A DNA stretch of 64,000 nucleotides, taken from Corinectria fuckeliana (Eukaryota > Ascomycota > Sordariomycetes > Hypocreales > Nectriaceae). Both the position numbers and the translations under genes were made by a program. Numbering within the stretch: the first letter of the stretch is position 1; every line of letters starts with the position of its first letter. The notes under the pieces are model-generated. The model was not told the origin of the DNA. It ran no database searches and saw only the letters and a list, made by a program, of their open reading frames with translations. Positions 53,695 to 64,000 of the stretch are shown here, piece by piece. The DNA is taken from assembly GCA_019137255.1 (NCBI GenBank), contig WPDH01000033.1:62001-126000 (forward strand), read 5' to 3'.

Positions 53695-54296
53695 GGACTA
53701 AAGATCTGATTCTTCTAGGACTAAAGTTGGTACAAAAAACTGCGGCATTCAACTTGCAATTATGACTTGAGTGATTATGTTAGATCTGCGGAATCTAGAA
53801 GACGGGGGAGCACATGACAAGTAAGATGTGGTCAAGATTATCCGCTGCGAGGAGATTCTCCCGGGTGTATCCGCTCACATATCCGCTCACATGAACAGTT
53901 TGTGTCATCAGAAAGAGGGGAGAGCTTCGCGACGAGCCAACCATGAACTCGAACACAACCGCCGCATATTGTCGGCAGGGGGTGGAAGCGGCATAACGTC
54001 CGACAGTGGCCGTCTCCGGCAAAACCTCCGAGGCACGCTCCGATTCGCGCAGAAGCTTGACGAGAACTTCACATCAAGCATCCCGCGGGTACAAAGCGGC
54101 CTACATCGACACGTCACGCAGTTACACAAGTCATCACCTGCGATGCCTTACCCCGCGTTGGGATTCACGCTCCCTTTCCAAACATGACTGCAACATCAAT
54201 GCTAAAACATCCTGCCCATCGCCAGCACTATTCTCAGCAACTCGAAGCGCCGCCAACATCAAACGACAGTTTCCAGCCGAAGTTGGAGAAGATCGG
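53695..54296. other. Intergenic; divergent promoter region
   Basis: It separates the transporter and SRR1-domain gene starts. An open plus frame from 54006 runs into the SRR1 gene but its codons before 54297 look non-coding. A short direct repeat (ATCCGCTCACAT twice) lies at 53869-53891. Confidence 0.45.
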
Positions 54297-55397
54297 ATGG
54301 ATATCGCACTCACGAAAGAGGAGGCAGCCCGAGTCGTGGACGAGGTCTGGAGGCTGTACAATGCCGGGGTTCCGCTGTTCAGCGCAGCTCGTTTGAGGCA
54401 TCTTGATGAGCAGCTAGCCCGTCAGACTGAAAAGGTCTTTGTTACGGGAATCGATGGTGTTCAATACGATTTTGACCTGACTCTACGAATTGGTCGAGAT
54501 GGGGAATTGTGAGGAGACCGAAGGCTCCGTTCAAGTTCAAGTCGCTCACTAATCATCGTACAGGTATTCGCCTTGCATTGGCTTCAATTCTATCCAGGCA
54601 CTCGTCAACGTATCCCCGGATTTCGTTATGTCGAAACGGCATGCCTATTGCCCTCTTCTCATTGAGAGTTGCGCCTGGTATCATAGAGAGACGGACGGAA
54701 TTGAAGCCACAGGTGCAATGTTCACTACGAACCGGCAAGCATGGGCCAGCAGCGAAACTTGCCGCCTCCTCAAAGCGACACTCCTCACTGCACCGCTGCC
54801 AGAGCGAATCACCAAAATAGTTTGTTTTGGTCTAGGGTCCTTGGCACCAATCCGGCTAGGGTCCCCTAGGGCCCATACACAGCATGCAGCGCTGCTAACC
54901 ATGGCCCGTATCCTGAAAGAAAGGGCAGGCTCCGACGTCCAATGCTATTCTCAAGATCCTAGTTACTCGACTGTATGCAAACAGATTCTCAGCGCCCATG
55001 GCATCATCGCTCTCGACGGAGTAAAAGGTTTTCTCGAGGTTGACAGTTCCACCTTGGTTTTCTCGGTGTCGCCTAGCGCCCCCGTGAAGCAAATCCTTGC
55101 CGACTTGGCGAGGCCCGCTGCCTTCATCTGGAACAGGGTTGGTGCTGCAGAAGAGGACGAGACAGAGTGGAGAGTAGGGCAGTTTGACGGTGAAGACGAG
55201 TGGATCAGGTAAGAGCCCCAGGCTCCGTGATTACTCTAAGTCTTTACAGTACTAAAACGATCTTAAACAGTCCTTATACATGCAACCCAGACTCACAGCG
55301 AGTCCGTGATATGGTCCTCAAGGATTACGCCATCCTCCCATTTCCGGATGATATGGATCACTTTGGAGATCTTGAGATATATATTAGGAAAGAGTAG
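54297..55397 (+). CDS. SRR1-domain protein
   Basis: Three exons (54297-54508, 54564-55208, 55271-55397) give 327 residues. The central segment reads ITKIVCFGLGSLAPIRLGSP, then TQHAALLTMARILKERAG, YSQDPSYSTVCKQILSAHGI and STLVFSVSPSAPVKQILADL, the pattern of SRR1-like domains first named from the plant circadian gene SRR1 and common in fungi. Biochemical function is unknown; a GLGS loop suggests a Rossmann-like fold. The ATG at 54297 (MDIALTKEEAARVVDEVW) begins a clearly helical, protein-like region; an upstream in-frame ATG at 54006 would add 97 dubious residues. No pathway link to neighbours is evident. Confidence 0.8.
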
Positions 55398-55941
55398 TAG
55401 CTCCTGTTGCACTGAGACGGCAATCCTTTCTTCTTGTCGGCACTTTTGTCTTTCTCTTAATTTCCTTACTTTAGTCACGTTACCGGGCCCCCTCTGGTAA
55501 CTACTCCCTTCCCAAGCAGTAGCTCGTACGGATCTCACTAGTGCCTACTTCGTGCTAGCAAATACTCCCAAGCCAAGTAGAGCTTAAGGAGAAGGGGGCT
55601 CATGCCTTCGGGAGTAATAAACTGAATGTCAATAACTAACGGGAGCACTATTGATAAGTCGATCACTTTATGTAACATTGTAAATGCAACTCAATTTAAT
55701 ACAGCCATAAATTCGTTATAGAATATCTACAATATAGTATATTCTTATTGCTTAATAAAATATACTAAGCTATAAGATGAACTCTCCAGTTTTCAATTGA
55801 CACCTTTTGTACACTAACCCTCCCACGCTCTCTAGTTAGCTTAAAGTGTAACTTAACCCACACAAAAGCTCCATCTAAGGCATTAATCTCACCTGATAGC
55901 CGTTTCTAGCCAACATAGTTCTATTCTGATGGGCAGTACCA
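55398..55941. other. Intergenic, partly AT-rich; no gene recognised
   Basis: The central part (about 55680-55800) is AT-rich with short ATAT runs, possibly an old decayed repeat. No frame is protein-like. Confidence 0.4.
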
Positions 55942-56661
55942 TCATGATTCTGGAAGCACTAGTAGAGCTGCAAGGTGCTGATAATATGCTACAGAGTTGT
56001 ATTGGTCCGTGAGCTGTGGTCCAGAGTACCGAAGAAATTCTGCACCTGTCAAAGTATTAGCGATAACACGTAAAGGGAGAATAGGTAAACATGCCAGCTT
56101 CAAGCAGCTTTGGAATATCGGCCTTCGCTTTAGTAGTTTTGCCGCCAAAGATAAGCCTATATTCATTATCAGTACGGCGTGACTGGCAACGTCGGTTCCG
56201 AGTAGACCTGCGTACTTTTCTTCTGAGAAAGGAGTGTAAGGGTATTCGGATTGGAACCAGCCGGCTTCCCCGAGTCTAGCGTGGAGGTAGGTAGCCTTGA
56301 ATTTCTTCGAGAACTTAGCCGTCTTGCCAACGACAAGCCCGACGTGAGTGCAGCCATACGTCGAATATGCCGATTGCACAAGAGGTGTTGTGGGGGTGTA
56401 AGGACGCGATGAAGCAATGCAATTCATGAAGTAGTACCAGGTGTTGCGTTTGAATGGTTCTTTCATCCCAAGGGCGGCTTGCACGTATGCCTCAGTGGAA
56501 TCTCGTGACAGCAGCCGAGGCAGAGAAGGGCTTTCGTTGACCGCAGCTATGTCACCGGAGTCACGAACTCGTACGTCAGTACCAGCTGTGACACCAGGAG
56601 TCGAGGGGACCACGGCGGCAAGTGCAACCGTGCAGTAAGTGAACAATGGGAAGAGTTTCAT
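55942..56661 (-). CDS. Secreted protein of unknown function
   Basis: An open frame of 239 codons beginning MKLFPLFTYCTVALAAVVPS, a clear signal peptide, followed by a Ser/Thr-rich region, the segment RNTWYYFMNCIASSRPYTPT and several Tyr/Gly-rich stretches (STYGCTHVGLVVGKTAKF). No family is recognised. A 45-bp stretch at about 56046-56090 has GT-AG borders and a GCTAATAC branch site and is a multiple of three, so it may be an intron; its removal keeps the frame and would give about 224 residues. It lies divergent from the NLP gene with a repeat-bearing gap between. It is a possible effector, but only by being small, secreted and orphan. Confidence 0.65.
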   Translation of the reverse strand: MKLFPLFTYCTVALAAVVPSTPGVTAGTDVRVRDSGDIAAVNESPSLPRLLSRDSTEAYVQAALGMKEPFKRNTWYYFMNCIASSRPYTPTTPLVQSAYSTYGCTHVGLVVGKTAKFSKKFKATYLHARLGEAGWFQSEYPYTPFSEEKYAGLLGTDVASHAVLIMNIGLSLAAKLLKRRPIFQSCLKLACLPILPLRVIANTLTGAEFLRYSGPQLTDQYNSVAYYQHLAALLVLPES

Positions 56662-57413
56662 GGCTGCAAACGATGCGTGCTCAGGATTGGTGGTGATGCG
56701 GGTGGATGTTGAGGTTACAATGCGGGACGTCGACGTTAAATAACTGACTGACGTCTGGAAATTAGACCCTTACTATGTACTTGCCGTTCACGGAGACACC
56801 GAGTTGTTGTTGTTCTGTTTTACGCCAGGACGTCCCTGTCTAAAGGGCAAAGGGCGCCTAACTACCTGTCTACATCTCTAAATACACCTCTACATGGGTG
56901 ACACCGAGTATGAAGGAGTATGAAGGGCAAGCAAGATACATGCTTAATTTGAAAACTTATTTTCGCTTGACTAGCTAAGCCCTGTCGGAAATTACCGAAT
57001 TGACTATAAATAGACTCAAATATAGCGCCTTGGGGTACGTATGGGCCCTTAGCAACACCTATGTACATATGCCTGATTTTTACCCTGTTAGGCAAGGGTT
57101 GATTGCCCGAACAGGGTACCATTGCCCCTCTAGGTTTTAGGTCTAAGTTGAAGGTTGATTGCCCGAGCATACCATCGCCCCGCTAGGTTTGAGGTCGATT
57201 GCCCGAACATAGTGCTCGGGTGTAGCGGTAACAATCGGCTTTTCCGGTAAAGATGGAATCGCTGAAATATTCAGGAAGGGAAGCTGTCCAAACCTATTTA
57301 TTGTACAAGCCTCGGGCGTCTTGCTCATACCCAGCACCTCTACTTCCACAGAGATCGACTTTCTTTACCTCGTTTCCCTAAAGAAGGTAATATTATTTAC
57401 CTGTTTCGCAACA
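56662..57413. other. Divergent intergenic region containing a tandem repeat
   Basis: The gap between the two secreted-protein genes includes promoters for both and the three-copy repeat listed separately. No other gene was recognised. Confidence 0.45.
57097..57215. repeat. Three imperfect tandem copies around GGTYGATTGCCCGARCA
   Basis: Copies start at 57097, 57153 and 57193, each beginning GGTTGATTGCCCGA or GGTCGATTGCCCGA. The first two continue with a related ACCATYGCCCCKCTAGGTTT. The unit shortens from 56 to 40 bp. It lies about 200 bp before the NLP gene start. Confidence 0.65.
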
Positions 57414-58396
57414 ATGTCGCGCCGTCTCTTGCTTCTTCCTCTCCTCGCCCCCTTGCTGGGCTTTGCCAACTCGGCACTTTTGCCTAGAGGTGACGACGTG
57501 GCAGTAAACGATAAATGGACGGATCACAACAAGGTCACCCCCCTTGCTGAGCTTCTCGACGAGGATCTAAAGGGCGACCTGGAGTTCCAGTACTCGCCGC
57601 TACTTCACTCATTGAGCGGATGCATACCTTATCCTGCGGTGGACGCCGATGGCAATGCCGGGTAAGTACTGAGATTTCGCAGCGCGATAAGCCGTACTCG
57701 GCTAACGTGATGGGTTGGATTGACAGCTCCGGACTGAAGCCGACGGGCAAAAGCGGTGGCGATTGCCGTGATTTCAACCAGGCTGGCCAGACCTACACCA
57801 GAGTCGGATCTTCCCATGATAGAATGGCCGTTCTATACAGCTATTACCTCCCCAAGGTCATGGGGGATGCTGAACAGCACCGTCACCACTGGCTTACAGC
57901 AGTGGTTTGGCTTGCTTTCGACAAATGCCCAGATGAGCTCAGGAAATTCTCTACTCGTGGCATCAGCTACAACACGAGCCCAGGCCAATTCGACACCACG
58001 CGCACCAACACACTTTACGTCGCGAAGGACAGCACTGGACCTGTGACACACCCGGTCGTAGCCTACGATGCTGGCCAGCTTTTATTTCCCTCTGACTCCG
58101 GTATTGCCGGTGCCTTGAGTCCTCCTCTCGTCGGTTGGGACCGCTTGCCCCAACTGACCAAGGACCAATTCAACGGCATCCAATACGAGCACACCAAGGT
58201 TCCTTTTAGCGACGCCAACTTCCAGGCGTACCTGGATGCGGCTTACAGCGAGGCTTTCTACGACGGTGTATCAAACGAGGTGGACTGTGGACTTGCGGGC
58301 CCGTCCCAGACAGGATTCGACCCAGATTTCGACGAGGTGGCCCCAACTGTCATTAAAATTAGCCCTAGACCTACCCCAGCCGCTAATGCTAAGTAG
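57414..58396 (+). CDS. NLP-type (NPP1) secreted protein with an altered signature heptapeptide
   Basis: Two exons (57414-57661, 57727-58396) give 305 residues. A signal peptide (MSRRLLLLPLLAPLLGFANS) is followed by the family's SGCIPYPAVDADGN region, GDCRDFNQAGQTYTR, and later AYDAGQLLFPSDSG. NLPs are secreted fungal and oomycete proteins; some are cytolytic toward plants and others are not. The conserved heptapeptide that binds the metal ion in cytolytic members appears here as QHRHHWL, different at positions 1, 5 and 7, including two expected metal-ligand acids. That suggests a non-cytolytic variant, if the reading is right. The gene is otherwise intact, with no stops or frameshifts. Its intron has a standard GTAAGT donor. 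Confidence 0.85.
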
Positions 58397-59762
58397 AATC
58401 TGGGGAGGTAGTTCCAAGCCAGAAATATATAATCCTAACGTGTACCTTTGCAATTTGGCTGGTCTTGAGTCTAGCCTTCCTCTTGGGCCCCGTGCTACTG
58501 TTCTTCTATGTCTCCCTCCACTTGGGATACTATAATTCTGTCATGATTACCAGGCTGCCGCAGGTTCTTCTAGCCGCTGCTAGAAAGACTCGCCCGATCC
58601 CCAACACTGTCTAATATACGAGCTAGTCCGACTATCGAACAAAAAGACCCATAATCATATACCCGAGTAGAATACCAGCAAGCCCGAGAACTCTATCCGA
58701 AGCCAAACACTAGGCAAGAACCGTTGTCACATTCAACTGAAGCCCGGCATAAAGTATGCTAAGTAATTGTAGGATGGACACTAGGTGAGGTCTTTTCCTC
58801 TTGTCCTGCGTGAGAAGTGAGGGTAGTCACGCTGAAGCACAAGTATTTCCTGCAGTGTCCCCTTAGATGTCTGTGTGGGAATTGTATGGAGATTGGGAGC
58901 TGCCCTTGTGACAATACTCGGCATAGTCAGATCTGTCTCTATAGCCAGACTGTGCGTGGAAGCCTTCGGACTTGTTTGTCGGCCATTGCGGGGAGGATTT
59001 ATGTGCCAGCGATGTTCTTTCACATAATCAATTACCCAATTCAGCTTCGGAGAAGACCACTACCTACCGGAACGATTCTGTATGGTAGCAAAGATATATA
59101 TCCCGTCGTTTCTCGCACACTGACACACGAACCATGTCAAAACCTCAACTAGAAGTTTCTCCCCGCTGACGCCTTTCTTAAGCCTGCCTAGTTCTCCATC
59201 AATGACCCTATTACCTGGGCACGATGGCACCTCGCTCAAGCCACTTCGGCAGGGACTTGTTGTAGAGCCAGAGAGTCAGATCTAGGTGGCTGCTACATGA
59301 GTCGAGGGTGCTTCCATGATGGGGAAAGAGGGGGGAAATGAGGTGGTCAGGTAGAAATTCGAAGATGACAAGACAAATGCTTGGGTGATGATCTTCGGCT
59401 GTGACCAGCAGTTAGATTCCATGGGCCTCTTATATACAAGCCAACATGAACGTGCGAAAAGTCCGCATCGGCGAACAGTTATCGGCCAAATGGCTGTCTC
59501 GTTACGGTTTACCAACACAGTCCTAGGAAAGCGGGCCTCCGCCTCCGGTGAAATCGTTCCCCGGCGAAATTGGCCGCCCTAACACACCGATATTTTACGG
59601 TTAATCCCTTGCAGACTTCATTTCCGGAAGGAATTCGGGTAGAGATTGCAGAAGAATGAAGGACATGTTCATGCTTTGTGATAGTCTCGAGATATATCGT
59701 CCTTCTGGGGAGACTGATTTCGTAGGAAGTAGTTAGGCAACACCCTTTGCCTTGCCTCCGCC
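58397..59762. other. Long intergenic region; no gene recognised
   Basis: Neither strand shows a protein-like frame, clear repeat or RNA gene. Frames of up to about 110 codons here lack recognisable motifs. Confidence 0.4.
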
Positions 59763-61490
59763 TCACACATCTGCTATAACTGCTGCGAGCATCATGCCCA
59801 GCCCAACTAACCCAGTGTGCCAATTGTCCAGGATATTGTCAACTGCACCCCTGAGAAACTCGCTCATTGCCGTATCGCCTTCGCCGCCCTGCTGTAAATG
59901 AGAAATTGCGAGATCGCCTACAGTGTTAGACCGGTATTTGTTGGCCTTGAAATCTTGCCAGAATGCACCATATTCCTCCTCCCAGGTCCAGCTGATTTTC
60001 GCCTCCCACGAGGCTTTGCTTCTTAGCAAGGGTAGGGAGAACGGGTTTTCGAAACCTCCGGAGCCCTCCGACCTAAGAAAAAGGGCCGTGAGGAAGCAGA
60101 CGAGGGAAATTCTGGACCAATTAGCTGCAGTTCGAGTTGGAAAGAAAGAGACGGCAAGCTCTTCCGACAAAAGGGACGCGATCATCACCTATATCTTCGA
60201 CGAGTCTCTTCAAAGATTCAATCCTCCTAGCTTGGTCGAGACTGCCGCTCATGGGTGGACTCAAGGGCCTCAGGCAGAGTTAGGAAAATCGTTCGCCCAG
60301 TTTGTATACGTTTTTGAAGCATTTTAGATAGCGAATCAAGACGTGCGCCATATGGGGAACTTGAAAACAATACGACTTGAGCTGACTAACCTTCATTGTC
60401 TTCAACATTTCTCGATTAGCGATGAAATATTCATAACCATAGTCTATCAGCCGCACTATAGTATATATTACCATGGCTTGTATTGCTGCTAGGCAGTCGC
60501 CCGGGGAGAATTGTTGTATCTGATGGCGCAGTAGAGACGTGTTAGCAGCTCTCGCGTACCGAGCCGATGCCACTCTCGGGATGGGAAATGGAGAATGAAG
60601 ATGGCGTGTAGGAACCATTGTACCATCAATGGCCTTCTTATGGAGTGGTCCAGCTTACTTAGTTCGTAATCCAGCCATGCTCGCTGTCAATTGTTCGCCA
60701 TAGAAGCCCGTCCAAGTTTGGATTACTGGAGACAAAGAGGTGTGCAATGCCGTGACAGGCTGCCAGTGGTTTCAGGGGCGTGAATGAAGACTCCAAGTCA
60801 TATGCAGATGGCCGGCACATTCTGGCATCGGTAGGTTGAAACGAGTCGACTTCGCCGGAATAAAGAGTCGAATCAACGGCGATGAATGACACTAGAAGGA
60901 AGGATAATGCTATAGTTGTCCTCGATGAAGGTACGAACAGCGGATCTTGAGCCAAGGAAGTGCTGATATCGTGAGACACAGCATCATCATTATATACATC
61001 ATTGCCGGTGAGATGCTCGAGGTCCAGCACAGCGTCGAGATCTGGGCATGATGTCGTGACGAGAGCATCCTCATGAACTGTAGGGGAGAGGTCTGGCGCT
61101 GCGCTCTAACTGTTATCACAAGGGTTGCTACAAACGATAATTCCGTTCCGGGATGGAGGAGTTGATGTGGATAGGCCGTGTGGCTAGCCATTCGAGCATA
61201 CACTTTGCATAGTAGCATATTAGGAGCAAGGAGATCGGAAATCATTGCTCTTGGTCTTTCTGCAGAAAAGGCAGGCTCTTTTCCAGGCTGGTTGTTTCCT
61301 AGCTGCTCGCCGACGGCAGTATTGCAAATGTCGAGTATGGGAAGTCTCTGAGAAGACATGGATTAGAAACAAGAGGGCTAAGAGGAGAAGTATAACGTCA
61401 CGAAAGGAACTCTTGAGGATGAGGCAATCTTACCTTGGTCAAACGGTTTTCCGCACGTATTAGAGCAGAAGTACAAGGACATGTTAATAG
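59763..61490 (-). pseudogene. C2H2 plus Zn(II)2Cys6 transcription factor, decayed
   Basis: Reading the minus strand from about 61480: a C2H2-finger-like YFCSNTCGKPFDQ, then HTRHLQYCRRR, then a degenerate Zn2Cys6 start (ACLFCRKTKSNDFRSPCS) interrupted by TAA. Further on come a linker (DLEHLTGNDVYNDD; LYSGEVDSFQPTDARM), the helix IQQFSPGDCLAAIQAMVIYT of the fungal TF middle domain, and the tail WTWEEEYGAFWQDFKAN...LGMMLAAVIADV. The pieces lie in different frames with several stops, more than introns readily explain, and the cluster lacks one expected Cys. Intact relatives are DNA-binding regulators with a C2H2 pair before the binuclear cluster. It is probably non-functional, but spliced models cannot be excluded without transcripts. 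Confidence 0.6.
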
Positions 61491-62195
61491 TGGAGGGAGT
61501 GTCAGGATTCCTCTCCATGTCCAGTCTCGCAAATCCGATGACTGGGAGTGAGATTCTAGGGGCCGGAATATCGTGTACTATGGGAACGAGCGGTAATTGT
61601 ATAGATGATCTGAAGGATGACGCAGTGGCAGTAGGTTTGTCAGCAGATGAGGTCTCCTGTGAAGATTTTCCTGAGGCATAAAGGAGAATTGGATGGCACT
61701 ACAGACTTTGTGGCACGGAGACTATGTAAGCGCTAAATTAAGAACGAAACAAATGTCAATGCAATTGTACGACCTTTGAGCAAGAGGTAGGACGGCCATG
61801 AAAGCCTTGAAATGTCCTCCATAATTTCTGCTCACGCTTTCTTGAGTTCTTGACTACTAGGCTATTAGATTGAGCGCCGTTGCAGCTCTGACCGGAGCCT
61901 CAGTTAGTCCGCCTCCTTGGACAAGGGGATAAGTTTAGACTGCGCTTGTGGCTTAGAGCTGTGTTCTGCTATACGGGTGACTCTCCTAGAAAGCTCCTCC
62001 ATTACCTGCAGTCATGGTGAACGCAGCCGACTTGAAAAAGTGAGGCGAACGAGCTTACTTCAAGGCAAATGACCAACCCCGCACACAGCTACTTAGGATC
62101 CTGTGCCTCTTTCAGGCTCCAGCTGTTTTACCTAACACCTCACCTTTTTCATCACAGGGAACCTTAGAGACCTGGCTTGATTCACACCATCAACA
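61491..62195. other. Intergenic; promoter of the terminal gene
   Basis: Only short frames without motifs. It should carry the promoter of the large plus-strand gene starting at 62196. Confidence 0.4.
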
Positions 62196-64000
62196 ATGTC
62201 CATTGCAAGGCTTCAGGCGTCACTGGCCCAAGCCACGAACGAGGTCACCGTGGCCGCCGCAAATGTCAATTTCGACTTTTGTCTCGTCAAGTACGAGGCT
62301 CCGAAAGAGTATCTGCCTATTGGAGAACTTCTCTCGACGACCAGAAAGCAAGATGCAGAGCACGGGAAGAGCCATGTGACAGCACGTCGCATGGCAGCTC
62401 TTTTTGATGGAATTTGCCCGGATACTCCTAGTCTGATCAAAGCCTATGGAGAGAGAGTCTCGGAGATTTCGAAGAAAGCAACTGACCAGGAGTCCAACAA
62501 CTATTCGGCATCCATGTTTGGGTCTTATGCCGGCGTTGATGCAACATCGATTTGGGCAGCGGCTACATCTTCACATAGCACAACAAGCGGCGCTATCCAT
62601 CTTCATTTGCTGGCATGCTTATTGGCATTAATGTTTGATGCGGCAGAGGCAATTTCAATCTGGGTCGAGCTCGTCGAAGAACGCAGGAAGGCAGTAGCAG
62701 TGAGCTGGGAGCGAGACGAAGCAATACCGTTTTCCATGGCGGCAGCCGCTGTGCAGCAGGGCATTTCGAGAAAACAGTTGGCGGAATGGGATTCCAGCGC
62801 TCGCGCATGGCTTCAAACCGCCGACTCCATCATGATGAACAAACAAACACAGCTGCGCCTCATTTTAAAAAACGTCAACCTGACGATGGGATCGGAAACA
62901 AAGGTCTACCTCAGTGTCATCACCGCATGGAAGAAAGCCTTGACAACAATGGAACGGCTCGTGTCTGGTGTCCCGCAGGAAGTCCAAGATGGGTCAGCGA
63001 TACTGGGCCTTGCTGCGTGGCACATCTATCCAGACATCAGTGTCTTTGGCAGCCGCAACGTGGAGGTCTACATGAACGACCCCCTTGTTGCTCCAGGAGG
63101 TATTCTCTCTCTCGGCTGCTCGCCTTCCGCTACCACTCCTCGCAGCGGCGTCTCTTGGTCTCTGTCGCTTGCTCAGCTAAAATACTACGGCCAGCCCGTG
63201 AGGAGACAAGGGACTTTCAAGCCAGATCCCTCGCGTATCACCTTCTCGCAGCTGTTGCTAGTCACGCTCGGTTGCATCCTGTCTCAGTGGAACGTCCCTA
63301 CATGCCGCACTGAGACTGAAGAGGCCATCAAGATCATTAGCTTGCTATCGCGGAACACTGTACGAAGCATCTCACTCAGCACGGGGAATCGCTTGCAACT
63401 ACCGACAAACTTTGACGAAAGAGTGGAAGGGCTGCAACTACTATCTGAGGCTGCCCAAGAATACTTCAATGACGAAGACGGGTCACTGACTTTTATCAAT
63501 CTTGGGAGGAATCGAACGTCGTTTCTTCCTCGTCGAACGTATATTCAGGAGACAGCACAAAACTTCATTCGACCATTCCTGAACCTGGACAAAGTCGAAG
63601 TTCTACTGCAGTCTATGCGAGATGCAGATGGCCGCATCGAACTTCTGCGACGTATGGCTACGAGAACCAACGGCCTCGAGGACCGCAAGTGCATCATCCA
63701 ATACACCGATCAAATGTACAGGGACGGAGATATTGTCAACTATGCCACCGTTCTTCCTCGTTATCGGGAAACAAGGAACAGTCTACGGCCTGCTCCAACA
63801 AAGCGCACTGTTTCCCACCATAGTCGATGGATGCATCCTGATTTCATGGACGTGAAAGTGCCTGGAGAAGCTCTTGAAGAAAATAGAGGCTACTCGACCT
63901 ATGCGCCGACCCCACCACCCAGGCTCTACTGCACACACAGGCCGAAACAGGACGAGGCATCAGTCCTGAAATTCTGGTATGGAGACTGGAACATCGCTGC
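62196..64000 (+). CDS. Large protein of unknown function (3' end outside the window)
   Basis: A single plus frame from the ATG at 62196 remains open to the window edge, giving at least 601 residues without an intron. The N-terminus (MSIARLQASLAQATNEVTVA) leads to NFDFCLVKYEAPKEYLPIG, a helical segment with two hydrophobic runs near residues 125-155, and later predicted alpha-rich regions such as LQTADSIMMNKQTQLRLIL and VYLSVITAWKKALTTMERL, then NLGRNRTSFLPRRTYIQ. I do not recognise a characterised domain. The same family is represented by the fragment at 8612-9176, so at least two copies exist within 55 kb. A CAACA context before ATG is typical of fungal starts. No stops or frameshifts were seen, so this copy appears intact. 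Confidence 0.75.
   Translation, partial: MSIARLQASLAQATNEVTVAAANVNFDFCLVKYEAPKEYLPIGELLSTTRKQDAEHGKSHVTARRMAALFDGICPDTPSLIKAYGERVSEISKKATDQESNNYSASMFGSYAGVDATSIWAAATSSHSTTSGAIHLHLLACLLALMFDAAEAISIWVELVEERRKAVAVSWERDEAIPFSMAAAAVQQGISRKQLAEWDSSARAWLQTADSIMMNKQTQLRLILKNVNLTMGSETKVYLSVITAWKKALTTMERLVSGVPQEVQDGSAILGLAAWHIYPDISVFGSRNVEVYMNDPLVAPGGILSLGCSPSATTPRSGVSWSLSLAQLKYYGQPVRRQGTFKPDPSRITFSQLLLVTLGCILSQWNVPTCRTETEEAIKIISLLSRNTVRSISLSTGNRLQLPTNFDERVEGLQLLSEAAQEYFNDEDGSLTFINLGRNRTSFLPRRTYIQETAQNFIRPFLNLDKVEVLLQSMRDADGRIELLRRMATRTNGLEDRKCIIQYTDQMYRDGDIVNYATVLPRYRETRNSLRPAPTKRTVSHHSRWMHPDFMDVKVPGEALEENRGYSTYAPTPPPRLYCTHRPKQDEASVLKFWYGDWNIA

Noticed and set aside
59923..60327. 134-codon plus-strand frame of charged residues
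   Set aside because: It is the antisense of the recognisable transcription-factor tail on the minus strand.
1..64000. Alternative genetic code with TAA/TAG read as Gln
   Set aside because: Intact genes in the same window end at TAA, TAG and TGA normally, and Trp and Arg positions are also hit in the relics; RIP-type mutation explains the pattern.
1..64000. CRISPR arrays, bacterial operons, phage or plasmid origins
   Set aside because: The gene structure is eukaryotic with spliceosomal introns, and no regularly spaced repeats were seen.

Overview
This window looks like nuclear DNA of a filamentous ascomycete (Pezizomycotina, probably a Sordariomycete). Genes carry short 48-90 bp GT-AG introns with CTRAC-type branch sites. 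The families are typically fungal: Zn(II)2Cys6 and bZIP/DUF3425 regulators, PNP-NACHT-ankyrin receptors, an NLP-type secreted protein, F-box proteins and MFS transporters. Several decayed genes carry stop codons of the kind left by repeat-induced point mutation (CAA, CAG, CGA or TGG turned into TAA, TAG or TGA). No tRNA, rRNA, CRISPR array or origin was recognised. Identifications come from reading translated sequence and recalled family motifs, not from searches.

Layout. Bases 1-13.4 kb form an accessory, partly decayed zone: a stop-riddled ankyrin gene, an F-box gene, a broken PNP-NACHT-ankyrin (NLR-like) gene with an AT-rich insertion in an intron, a fragment of a family whose larger copy starts at 62.2 kb, two secreted PAF-acetylhydrolase-like esterases and a coiled-coil relic between them. 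Bases 14.2-29.7 kb hold an intact catabolic cluster: a Zn(II)2Cys6 regulator, an acyl-CoA synthetase, an acyl-CoA dehydrogenase, an HMG-CoA lyase fused to a methylglutaconyl-CoA hydratase-like domain, and the beta and alpha (biotin) subunits of a methylcrotonyl-CoA-carboxylase-type enzyme. Together they could take an isovalerate-like branched acid to acetoacetate plus acetyl-CoA. The synthetase ends in AKL, the dehydrogenase and fusion in SKL, and the carboxylase beta subunit in ARI, so the pathway appears to be peroxisomal rather than mitochondrial. The palindrome CGGWCCG recurs upstream of all five enzyme genes.

From 30 to 41 kb there are a secreted Cys-rich protein, a decayed F-box/LRR gene, a possible MITE, a divergent pair of HSL-type esterase and Baeyer-Villiger monooxygenase (ketone to ester to alcohol plus acid), and a bZIP/DUF3425 regulator. 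From 42.5 to 50.4 kb there is a sugar-use module: an MFS sugar transporter and a divergent, intronless pair of GH95 alpha-L-fucosidase and GH2 beta-galactosidase, suited to fucosylated galactosides such as xyloglucan side chains. From 50.9 to 64 kb follow a RIP-like pseudogene, an anion-symporter-type MFS gene, an SRR1-domain gene, two secreted-protein genes (one an NLP with an altered signature heptapeptide), a decayed C2H2/Zn2Cys6 regulator, and a large gene of unknown function running off the right edge.
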